A stretch of DNA of 9,641 nt, taken from assembly GCA_900770205.1 (NCBI GenBank), contig CAAGJV010000119.1, positions 1 through 9,641 of the forward strand. Direction: 5' to 3'. Made by a program: the position numbers and the translations under genes. This DNA comes from Desulfovibrionaceae bacterium (lineage in GTDB: Bacteria > Desulfobacterota > Desulfovibrionia > Desulfovibrionales > Desulfovibrionaceae). Below the pieces are notes generated by a model. It made no database searches. It was not told where the DNA came from and was given only the letters and a program-made list of their open reading frames with translations. Shown piece after piece: positions 1 through 5,966 of this stretch; position 1 is the first letter of the stretch, and every line of letters starts with the position of its first letter.

Positions 1-536
1 AGAAGCTCAGGAGTGCGGACAAGTGTACAGGCAAGAGCAAGTTTCTGCTTCATGCCTCCGGAAAGTTTTCCGGCTGGCCGATGCGTGAATCTCCCAAGAT
101 TCGTCATGTCCAGAAGATGGGTGAATCTTTTCTCCCTCTCAGACAAATCAATTCCATGCAGGTCTGCATAAAGATTCAAATTTTCAAGAACGCTCAAATC
201 TTCGTAAAGGCCGAATTTCTGAGGCATATAACTGATACGCCTTTGCAATTCTTCAGCGCATGTTGAGGCATCAAGGCCGAGAACCTGCAAAGAACCGCCC
301 GTGGGAACAAGCAATCCGCATATCATGCGAAGAAAAGTTGTTTTACCGGCTCCATCCGGGCCAACGATAGCCGTCATGCTCCCGGAGGGAATATCAATGC
401 TGAGAGAGGAAAGAGCTGTTACTTCTCCATGCGTTGCATGAAAAATCTTTGTTAATGCCTTGGCGCATACAGAAAAATACAAGCTTTCCCCTTCTCCCCT
501 TCCTGCGGTACCGATTTCAAACGGCTCAGTCAGCAT
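1..536 (-). CDS. ybhF: ABC transporter ATP-binding protein, YbhF-like (3' part cut off by window edge)
   Basis: Cytoplasmic ATPase of an ABC efflux pump; it would power export with the YbhG-like fusion protein encoded just upstream and permeases that should follow beyond the left edge. The first 178 residues are present. Visible motifs are Walker A GPDGAGKT at residues 59-66, a Q-loop region MPQKFGLYEDL at 104-114, and the ABC signature LSGGMKQK at 158-165. The reading frame runs off the window just before Walker B. GPDGAGKT with D in place of the usual N, and the MPQKFGLYEDL and LSGGMKQK strings, are as I recall them for the first ATPase half of E. coli YbhF. A second ATPase half, as in YbhF, would lie outside and cannot be confirmed. 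The ATG at 534-536 overlaps the fusion-protein gene by 11 bases and has a poor ribosome site; a TTG at 480-482 behind a strong purine tract is an alternative start that fits the family's usual short N-terminus. Confidence 0.9.
   Translation of the reverse strand, partial: MLTEPFEIGTAGRGEGESLYFSVCAKALTKIFHATHGEVTALSSLSIDIPSGSMTAIVGPDGAGKTTFLRMICGLLVPTGGSLQVLGLDASTCAEELQRRISYMPQKFGLYEDLSVLENLNLYADLHGIDLSEREKRFTHLLDMTNLGRFTHRPAGKLSGGMKQKLALACTLVRTPEL
483..504 (-). promoter_or_regulatory. Purine-rich ribosome-binding tract favouring a TTG start for the ABC ATPase
   Basis: Read leftward, this stretch is nearly all A and G, with AGGAAGG, GGAGAAGG and GGGGA elements, and ends four to five bases before a TTG at 480-482 (codon 19 of the longer frame). 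The ATG at 534-536 has nothing comparable before it. The true start may therefore be the TTG, which would remove the overlap with the upstream gene. Confidence 0.4.
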
Positions 537-1530
537 TTCTGGAGCCATCTTCGTCTTCATGAACGATCACGCTGACAGGCATGCCAAGGCGTAGTCTGTC
601 ATGCCTGTCGTCTGCCACGATACGCACTTCATACAGAAGCGATGGACGAAGTTCTTCCGTCTGAACGCTTTTGGGAGTGAATTCCGCAGTTGATGCAATG
701 TACCCGACACGACCGGAAATCGCTTCGGGGGAAGAATCAGTATGGATCTCTGCCGGCATGCCGTAGCGTATACGCCCAAGCTGAGGCTCCGTAGCATAGG
801 TGCGAACCCACTTGGGAGAGGTAAGAGACAAAAGGAAGACAGGAGCCGAAGAGGAAGCCATATCGCCGGCTTCCATAAGGCGTGAACGGACAACGGCATC
901 TGATGGAGCGTATAATGTTCCAACCTCAATATTGTGCTGCATGATGGCAAGCGCTGCCCTGGCTGAATGAAGCTGTGCTTCTGCCATGGAAATATCTTCC
1001 GGGCGATATCCTGATTTCAAAAGAGCAAGCGAGTGCAGAGCCTCATCTCTCTGCCCTTCTGCCATGCGAAGGGAAGTCTGTGCATTTTCCCTTTCCTGAT
1101 CACTGACGGAATTGCCCATTCGCAAACGAGCCATACGGCTTTCGTTGCGGCGTGCCTGTGTAAGAGAGGCCTCTGCAGTACGCAGCACCGCTTCGGCCCG
1201 GGAAATCTCTTCCGGCCGGCTGCCGTTCTTCATCTTCTGCAGATTATATCCCTGCACGGCTATTTCTGCACGAAGCCTATCCGCCTCCAGTTCAAAACCT
1301 GTCACGTCCACGCGGGCAAGAATCTGCCCTTCTTTTACCCTGTCCCCCTCTTCTGCAAAAAGTTCTTTTATGCGCCCTCCTTTTTCGAAGGCAAGGGAGA
1401 TCTGCCGTATCTCTATATTGCCATATAACTTCAACTGCCCCTGAGTATTTTCAATCAAGGTTCCGCGGTAAAAGAACCAGCCTGCGGCACTAAAAAGTGC
1501 GGCGATGAGAAAAAGGATGATTCTTTTCAT
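526..1530 (-). CDS. ybhG: HlyD/YbhG-type periplasmic membrane-fusion (adaptor) protein
   Basis: Adaptor subunit of an efflux pump, anchored in the inner membrane and spanning the periplasm to couple the ABC transporter to an outer-membrane channel. Residues 4-21 form one hydrophobic segment after MKR, an uncleaved anchor or signal. Residues about 34-75 form the first half of a lipoyl-like domain (LAFEKGGRIKELFAEEGDRV). Residues about 76-200 are a helical hairpin in which a motif is repeated (SRPEEISRAEAVL near 104 and YRPEDISMAEAQL near 175), typical of YbhG-like proteins. Residues about 205-325 are the second lipoyl half and a beta-barrel ending in LRLGMPVSVIV. The 334-residue length is normal. 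GGAGAGG lies two bases before the ATG. The gene order adaptor then ATPase, with a divergent TetR gene, matches cecR-ybhGFSR. The substrate cannot be read from sequence. Confidence 0.9.
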   Translation of the reverse strand: MKRIILFLIAALFSAAGWFFYRGTLIENTQGQLKLYGNIEIRQISLAFEKGGRIKELFAEEGDRVKEGQILARVDVTGFELEADRLRAEIAVQGYNLQKMKNGSRPEEISRAEAVLRTAEASLTQARRNESRMARLRMGNSVSDQERENAQTSLRMAEGQRDEALHSLALLKSGYRPEDISMAEAQLHSARAALAIMQHNIEVGTLYAPSDAVVRSRLMEAGDMASSSAPVFLLSLTSPKWVRTYATEPQLGRIRYGMPAEIHTDSSPEAISGRVGYIASTAEFTPKSVQTEELRPSLLYEVRIVADDRHDRLRLGMPVSVIVHEDEDGSRNAD

Positions 1531-1577
1531 AACCTCTCCATAAAAACTGTTTTGAAAGTTTTCCCTTCCTGCATGTT

Positions 1578-1593
1578 CACAACCTAAATTGTG
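1578..1593. promoter_or_regulatory. 16-base inverted repeat over the -10 region of the efflux promoter, candidate operator
   Basis: CACAA and TTGTG form perfect 5-base arms around a 6-base centre. The repeat covers the candidate -10 hexamer of the leftward promoter, where a bound repressor would block transcription. Its sequence differs from the AT-rich palindrome at 1627-1652, so the two may bind different proteins. Arms of five bases can arise by chance. Confidence 0.35.
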
Positions 1594-1609
1594 TCCAGCA
1601 AAAAGTCAA
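1581..1609 (-). promoter_or_regulatory. Candidate promoter for the efflux genes
   Basis: On the minus strand TTGACT (1604-1609) is followed after 17 bases by TAGGTT (1581-1586). The -35 matches the sigma-70 consensus at five of six positions; the -10 is weak. It would give a leader of roughly 40 bases before the adaptor ATG at 1530. A weak -10 is compatible with a promoter that is normally off. Confidence 0.4.
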
Positions 1610-1626
1610 ACATGAAGTTAAACTTT

Positions 1627-1652
1627 ATATTTTAAATTGACATTTAAAATAT
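1627..1652. promoter_or_regulatory. Perfect 11+11 base palindrome, candidate TetR operator
   Basis: The arms ATATTTTAAAT (1627-1637) and ATTTAAAATAT (1642-1652) are exact reverse complements separated by TGAC. The total of 26 bases is a suitable size for a TetR-family dimer or pair of dimers. It lies in the gap between the divergent repressor and efflux genes and contains the -35 hexamer TTGACA of the repressor's own promoter. Autoregulation by the adjacent TetR protein is the simplest reading. A perfect repeat of this length is not expected by chance, although the AT-rich composition lowers the surprise somewhat. Confidence 0.6.
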
Positions 1653-1663
1653 GATTCGATAAT
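1637..1663 (+). promoter_or_regulatory. Candidate promoter of the TetR-family gene
   Basis: A consensus TTGACA lies at 1637-1642. The best -10 is GATAAT (1658-1663, five of six matches) at a short 15-base spacing; TAATCT (1660-1665) gives the ideal 17-base spacing with a poorer match. Either would start transcription within a few bases of the ATG at 1672, implying a leaderless or nearly leaderless mRNA. That agrees with the absence of a Shine-Dalgarno sequence there. Confidence 0.45.
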
Positions 1664-1671
1664 CTTTTTTT

Positions 1672-2346
1672 ATGAAGGAAATAACAGCCCCTTATCCACG
1701 AAGGCGAATTGCCCCCCGAAGCGATGGATACTCCACACAACGCGCTGTTCTTGAAGCTGCCGGTCATGTTTTTGCAGAACGCGGCTACAGTAAAGCAACA
1801 AGCCGTGAAATATGCGAAAAAGCCGGCGTAAACACCGCTTCCATCAACTATTATTTCGGCGGAAAAGAAGCTCTCTATGAAGAGGTGCTCATAGAGGCAC
1901 ATCGTCAGCTGGTGAGCTTTGAAGAACTCAATGCTGTTGTAAGCTCCAGTATGCCGCCAGAAGACAAGCTGCGTTCTTTTCTCACCCTGGCCGTTCAAAC
2001 GGCGCTGAAAAGCCCGGAACTCTGGGGGCTTCCTGTTCTTCTCCGTGAAGTAGCTTCTCCCTCTTCCCATCTGCCGGATTCTCTTATTAAAAGCATATTG
2101 CCGAAGCTGAATGTTGTTCGCAACCTTGTCTGCGAAATCACAGGTTTTGCCCTTCACTCGGAAAAAGCTATCCATGCATCGGCCATGGTTATACTTCCGT
2201 GCATTTTTCTTGTGCTTTTTCCAGAAAAAACCCAGTCAGTTCTTCTCCCTAACTTTACGAATACACCAGAAGCTATGGTTGAAAGCATGGTTTGCTACAC
2301 CTTGGGAGGATTGCAGGCCATGAAGGATGCGAACGTAAAAACATAG
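1672..2346 (+). CDS. TetR/AcrR-family transcriptional repressor (CecR-like) of the divergent efflux genes
   Basis: DNA-binding repressor of 224 residues, expected to act as a dimer released from DNA by a small ligand. Residues about 22-69 are the TetR N-terminal domain, with the helix-turn-helix at about 44-64 (SREICEKAGVNTASINYYFG) followed by KEALY, the most conserved block of the family. The rest is the all-helical ligand and dimer domain; its overall layout resembles CecR/YbiH proteins, but ligand residues cannot be identified. Residues 1-20 are an extra basic stretch (RRR at 10-12) that may add minor-groove contacts. An upstream ATG at 1651 hits a stop after three codons, so 1672 is the first usable start, although no ribosome site precedes it. 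Divergence from the YbhG-like gene across a palindrome-containing gap supports local and self regulation. Confidence 0.85.
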   Translation: MKEITAPYPRRRIAPRSDGYSTQRAVLEAAGHVFAERGYSKATSREICEKAGVNTASINYYFGGKEALYEEVLIEAHRQLVSFEELNAVVSSSMPPEDKLRSFLTLAVQTALKSPELWGLPVLLREVASPSSHLPDSLIKSILPKLNVVRNLVCEITGFALHSEKAIHASAMVILPCIFLVLFPEKTQSVLLPNFTNTPEAMVESMVCYTLGGLQAMKDANVKT

Positions 2347-2409
2347 TATGTGCCATGTGGGAAAAAACGTTATCATCGCATTCCTGCGACATGTTTCTTT
2401 TTTAACAGC

Positions 2410-2446
2410 AAAGGCCCCTTTTGACAGGGGCCTTTCGTTGTTTATT
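2410..2446 (+). terminator. Rho-independent terminator after the TetR-family gene
   Basis: AAAGGCCCCT (2410-2419) pairs perfectly with AGGGGCCTTT (2426-2435) around a 6-base loop, a strong 10-pair stem. It is followed on the plus strand by the T-rich CGTTGTTTATTT. On the minus strand the stem could also slow polymerase leaving the flx operon, 29 bases beyond its last stop codon, but that side has no T run, so its use in both directions is uncertain. Confidence 0.8.
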
Positions 2447-2463
2447 TCCTCACCTTATGAATG

Positions 2464-3315
2464 CTACATTTCAGGAGGAAGTTCGTTAAGCTGAGCCTGA
2501 GAGAAAACAGGCCCATCCAGGCACACGAACTTGCCGCCGAGGTTGCAGCGCCCGCAGATGCCGATTCCGCACTTCATGCGGCGTTCAAGCGTAGTGATGA
2601 TATTCTCATCCTTGAAGCCCATCTCACGAAACGCCGCCAGCGTGAACTTGATCATAATGGGCGGTCCGCAGAGAACGGCAATTGTGTTATCAGGGCTCGG
2701 AGCAAGCTCTTTAAGCACATTGGGGATCATGCCTACGCGATGAGGCCAGTTGGGAGCCTCACGGTCGATCGTAAGCGTTGTCTGCAAAACATCGCTGTTC
2801 AGCCAGGAAGGAAGATCTGCCTTATAGGCCATATCTTCCGGCGAACGCGCCCCATAGAGCAGGCTGAGCTTGCCATATTCAGAGGCATGCTCCATCACGT
2901 GGAGCATAATGGTACGTATAGGCGCCATGCCTATACCGCCGCCCACGAAAACGATGTTCTTCCCCTTCCACTGTTCATAAGGGAAGTAATTTCCCAGGGG
3001 AGCACGCACGCCGACCTTATCGCCAGGCTGAAGCTTGTGAATGGCCGTGGTGACTTCGCCGGCCTTCATGACGGAGAACTGCAGATAATCCTTGCATGAA
3101 GGAGGCGTATTGATAACGAAGGTTGATTCTCCCACACCAAAAACAGAAAGCTGCCCTACCTGACCAGGTTCATAGGTAAAGCTGTTCCAGGCTTCCTCGT
3201 TGTCAAAACGCACGCGGAAGGATTTGATCGTGGGAGATTCCGTAATGACTTCCAGAACCGTGGCGACTTCAGGCAGGTAAGGATTCTTGCTGCAGCCGCA
3301 GTTATGTTCGCTCAT
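2464..3315 (-). CDS. flxA: FlxA: FAD/NAD(P)-binding oxidoreductase subunit with [2Fe-2S] cluster (AsrB/PyrK-like)
   Basis: NAD(H)-reactive entry or exit subunit of the cytoplasmic FlxABCD-HdrABC complex. Residues about 14-112 form the ferredoxin-reductase FAD barrel. Residues about 118-225 form the NAD-binding domain, with GGGIGMAP at 125-132 and CGPP at 216-219. Residues 249, 254, 257 and 265 (CGIGICGRC then VCLDGPVF) are the four cysteines that bind [2Fe-2S] in the DHOD electron-transfer/AsrB family. The 283-residue length fits AsrB-type proteins. An N-terminal CGC at 6-8 is outside the known domains. AAGGAGA sits four bases before the ATG. It is the last gene of the operon, 9 bases after flxB. 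AsrB of anaerobic sulfite reductase is the main alternative, but no asrC is present and the hdr neighbours decide for FlxA. Confidence 0.85.
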   Translation of the reverse strand: MSEHNCGCSKNPYLPEVATVLEVITESPTIKSFRVRFDNEEAWNSFTYEPGQVGQLSVFGVGESTFVINTPPSCKDYLQFSVMKAGEVTTAIHKLQPGDKVGVRAPLGNYFPYEQWKGKNIVFVGGGIGMAPIRTIMLHVMEHASEYGKLSLLYGARSPEDMAYKADLPSWLNSDVLQTTLTIDREAPNWPHRVGMIPNVLKELAPSPDNTIAVLCGPPIMIKFTLAAFREMGFKDENIITTLERRMKCGIGICGRCNLGGKFVCLDGPVFSQAQLNELPPEM

Positions 3316-3324
3316 ATCTTCTCC

Positions 3325-4515
3325 TTACCTCTTCTTGGCCTTGCTTCTGCTGGGAGATGACTTCGGAGCAGCCTTGGGGGCAGGTTCGCTCTTCGGAGCA
3401 GCAGCCTGCACAGGTTCGGCGGCTGCCGGCTTCACAGGCTCTTCCTTTACCTCAATGCTGGCGCCTTCCACGGCGGCCTTGACCATATGGCGTATATCCA
3501 GCGAGACCGGGCAGCTCACCACGCAGCGGCCACATCCCACACAGGAGAAAAAGCCCTGATAGCGTTCCGGGTAGAAGCTGAACTTGTGGCTGATACGGTT
3601 GCGCATACGGTCGGCTTTGGAAGGACGGGGATTATGCCCGCTTGTCTCCAGCGTAAACAGGGGAGACATGCAGGAATCCCAGCTGCGCAGTCGTTTTCCA
3701 TCCTGCTGGGATCCTTCATCGGTAATCGTAAAGCACTGGCAGGTGGGGCACAGATAGGTACATGCCCCGCAGGAAAGGCACTTGACCGTTTCCTTTTCCC
3801 AGAATTCCTTATCCGTAAAGCGGGAAGCCACCTTCTCAGCCACATGCGTCAGGGTGGAAGGAGAAGGAAGCGATGCGGCGGCTGCCCCATGGCAAGCCTC
3901 CACTTCCGCTGCCTTATCACCGGCATCGGCAAAACCAGCGCTTTCCAGAAGGGCCTTTCCCTTCTCCGTTACCACTTCGAGGACAAAACCGCCTTCTACG
4001 GCAGTGAACAGGATATCGGAACCTTCCTTATCGGCAGGGTGGCTTCCCACCCAGTTGCAGAAACAGGAAGAGAACGCCGAGGGGCATGCCTGCGTGACAA
4101 TGATCGTTGCCTCGCGGCGGGCTCCGTAATACGGATCCTTGAACTTCCCTTCCAGATAAGGGCGGTCGAGCACCACAAAACCACGGGCATCACAGGGGCG
4201 GCATCCAAAAAGTACCGTAGGAACGGCCTGGGCTGCCGCATCCAGGGTGGTAGACAGCTTCGAAGGATCTTCCGGATCCTTAACCGATTTAAACGTGACC
4301 AGCGTTTCGCACTGCGGAAGCATGGCCTGCTTGGGTGAAGCCGTTGCCCGGCGCAAAAGAGTTTCGATATCGGCAGAGGCGAGCTGCTCGGCCGTCTGTG
4401 GGCGATAGACCACGCTGGGGCCTTCCTGACGGGGAGCCAGCACGCGATAGCCTGCGGCCAGAGCGGAAAGCCAGCCTGTCAGTTCTTTCGGTGTTGCAAA
4501 AAGGAGACTGCTCAT
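3325..4515 (-). CDS. flxB: FlxB: AsrA-like double [4Fe-4S] electron-transfer subunit with a disordered C-terminal tail
   Basis: Iron-sulfur subunit thought to carry electrons between FlxA and the FlxC/D protein. The N-terminal part (about 1-240) has the conserved cysteine strings FGCRPCDARG (103-112) and ACPSAFSSCFCNWVG (143-157) seen in AsrA-type proteins. Two ferredoxin motifs follow: C246, C249, C252, C256 and C325, C328, C331, C335, each ending CP. Residues about 355-396 are an Ala/Pro/Lys/Ser tail with no cysteines, ending SRSKAKKR; it appears disordered and lies beyond the conserved fold. It is encoded partly by a two-copy DNA repeat. The start overlaps the flxDC stop by 4 bases (ATGA), so translation is probably coupled. 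AsrA is the alternative name; the context favours FlxB. Confidence 0.85.
   Translation of the reverse strand: MSSLLFATPKELTGWLSALAAGYRVLAPRQEGPSVVYRPQTAEQLASADIETLLRRATASPKQAMLPQCETLVTFKSVKDPEDPSKLSTTLDAAAQAVPTVLFGCRPCDARGFVVLDRPYLEGKFKDPYYGARREATIIVTQACPSAFSSCFCNWVGSHPADKEGSDILFTAVEGGFVLEVVTEKGKALLESAGFADAGDKAAEVEACHGAAAASLPSPSTLTHVAEKVASRFTDKEFWEKETVKCLSCGACTYLCPTCQCFTITDEGSQQDGKRLRSWDSCMSPLFTLETSGHNPRPSKADRMRNRISHKFSFYPERYQGFFSCVGCGRCVVSCPVSLDIRHMVKAAVEGASIEVKEEPVKPAAAEPVQAAAPKSEPAPKAAPKSSPSRSKAKKR
3361..3420. repeat. Two imperfect 30-base tandem copies inside the flxB tail
   Basis: CTTCGGAGCAGC occurs at 3361 and 3391, and CAGGTTCG at 3381 and 3411, both exactly 30 bases apart. The copies at 3361-3390 and 3391-3420 agree at about 21 of 30 positions by hand count. 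The period is ten codons, so copy changes keep the frame. The repeats encode the Ala/Pro/Lys-rich tail. Confidence 0.6.
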
Positions 4516-5966
4516 GCCAGATCATGCTCCTTGATAGTCGGTTCTTCCACCTGATAGGTGAGCAGCGGAGGCGTAGCATTGATATCAAGGCCGGCGCCGT
4601 AGCTGAATATCTTCTGAATCATACGGCCAAACTGCTGCTTGAGAGCGAACACGGGGATGTCCATGGGGCATGCGCGTTCACATTCGCTGCAGCCGGTGCA
4701 CCGCCCTGCCAGGTGCTGCGCGTGGATGAGCTGGAAGAACAGCTTCTGCTGCACCGTATCTTCCTGCGATACCCACGCAGGATCGCGCGTATCGGAAACG
4801 CAGTGATCGCGGCATACACACATGGGGCAGGCGCCGCGGCAGGCATGGCAGGCTATGCAGCGTTCCATCTGCCCTTTCCAGAAGCCCATACGCTCTTCGA
4901 GCGAGAGGGAATCAAGGAAGCGAAGCGCAGGGCTGCGCCCATCGGCAGGAGCAGAGGGCTCCGTTGTCGGCGTGCCGACAAACACATCGGAAAGCACGGC
5001 GTTCGGCTTTGTGCAGAGGCGGCACTTATCCTGGGCTATTTCAGCCATGGTCATTTCATAGTCCTGCCCGCCAGATGTCACTACAATCTTGTTGCCGCGG
5101 CCGGAACACGCTTCCACTTTTGCGCCTTCCGGCAATTTGGCAAGAATGCGGGAGACATTCACGGTGCCGTTGCAGCCCATGCCGAAGATCTTCACTTCCT
5201 CGCGGGAAATAAGATTTTCCGCCAGAAGTTCAACAACGCCCTTGCTGTCACAGCCCTTTACCACCACGCCAATCTTGCGGCCCTTATACTGAGGCAGGTA
5301 AACAGCAAGATTATGAACGTTGAACGGACCCCAGATAAGGGAATCCACCTCTTCCGGCGTGGTCATGAACACAGGTTCGGCATGGATGGCATCAAACCCT
5401 GCCTTCCAGCCGAGCACGCCTTCCAGCCCGCCTGCAAGAGCCTCTTTAATAGCCGCTTTAAGATCGGGAAGCGAGGGGTGTTCCCCGCAGCCCAGCGGGC
5501 GGATGGACTCGACAAGATCTTCCGGGCGATCATAGCGCGCAGGCACGTCTTCCCAGCGGGGAGCAGCGCCAAGGGCATGGATACGGTTCGTAAAGTTGGT
5601 GACGACATCCTTCCAGCGCTGCCCTTCGGAGGCAGAAACCCAGGTATATTCAAACCTGTCTGGATTAATGCCGATAACGGGCAGGAACTCCTTCAGAAGC
5701 TCCAGACGGCGGCGGGCATAATAGTTGCCCGCAGAATAGTGGCAGTCCCTCGGGTGGCAGCCGGAAACCAGAACGCCATCCGCCCCGTTGATAAGGGCCT
5801 TAAGCACGAACAGCGGATTCACGCGGCCGGAACAGGGGACACGAATGATGCGAAGGTCGGTAGGCTGAACGGCACGGGCGGTACCGGCCGTGTCGGCGCC
5901 GCCGTAAGAGCACCAGTTACACAGAAAACCTACGATACGGAGCTCCTTGCCAGCTAGGACAGACAT
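4512..5966 (-). CDS. flxDC: FlxD-FlxC fusion: MvhD-like [2Fe-2S] domain joined to FrhB-like and double [4Fe-4S] domains
   Basis: Electron conduit between FlxAB and HdrA. Residues about 8-140 are an MvhD/FlxD domain: C16, C19, C45, C70 and C75 (FLCNWCSYGGAD, VPCSGR, GCHPRDCHY) are the [2Fe-2S]-binding set that in MvhD delivers electrons to HdrA. Residues about 200-335 resemble the FrhB/FdhB beta subunit, with VVVKGCDSKG, MGCNG and the CRLC pair at 315-318 followed by LSDVFVG; this assignment is less sure. Residues about 365-440 hold two ferredoxin motifs, C370/373/376/380 and C423/426/429/433, plus extra cysteines at 383, 385 and 389. The start overlaps hdrA by 13 bases; GGAGG lies 10 bases before the ATG. 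The 484-residue length is far above a stand-alone MvhD of about 140, which is the evidence for fusion. No stop or frame break separates the parts. Confidence 0.85.
   Translation of the reverse strand: MSVLAGKELRIVGFLCNWCSYGGADTAGTARAVQPTDLRIIRVPCSGRVNPLFVLKALINGADGVLVSGCHPRDCHYSAGNYYARRRLELLKEFLPVIGINPDRFEYTWVSASEGQRWKDVVTNFTNRIHALGAAPRWEDVPARYDRPEDLVESIRPLGCGEHPSLPDLKAAIKEALAGGLEGVLGWKAGFDAIHAEPVFMTTPEEVDSLIWGPFNVHNLAVYLPQYKGRKIGVVVKGCDSKGVVELLAENLISREEVKIFGMGCNGTVNVSRILAKLPEGAKVEACSGRGNKIVVTSGGQDYEMTMAEIAQDKCRLCTKPNAVLSDVFVGTPTTEPSAPADGRSPALRFLDSLSLEERMGFWKGQMERCIACHACRGACPMCVCRDHCVSDTRDPAWVSQEDTVQQKLFFQLIHAQHLAGRCTGCSECERACPMDIPVFALKQQFGRMIQKIFSYGAGLDINATPPLLTYQVEEPTIKEHDLA

Noticed and set aside
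1618..2175. A 185-residue minus-strand open frame over the TetR gene
   Set aside because: The plus-strand frame has an unmistakable TetR helix-turn-helix; the antisense product resembles nothing and starts inside the TetR gene.
2376..2400. TCGCA-TTCC-TGCGA hairpin followed by a T-rich run, as an extra terminator
   Set aside because: Only five base pairs and the T run is interrupted and displaced; the 10-pair stem at 2410 is the convincing terminator.
3487..4338. A 283-residue plus-strand open frame opposite flxB
   Set aside because: Antisense to a clear iron-sulfur protein gene, no domain signature.
2464..4515. Anaerobic sulfite reductase AsrAB
   Set aside because: The two proteins resemble AsrA and AsrB, but no catalytic asrC follows and they are translationally coupled to flxDC-hdrABC, so they are assigned as FlxB and FlxA.
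4335..5957. A 540-residue open frame on the plus strand, opposite flxDC
   Set aside because: It lies wholly antisense to a gene with intact cofactor motifs. Its translation is rich in Ala, Arg, His and Gly with no recognisable domain, the usual product of reading a GC-biased gene backwards.
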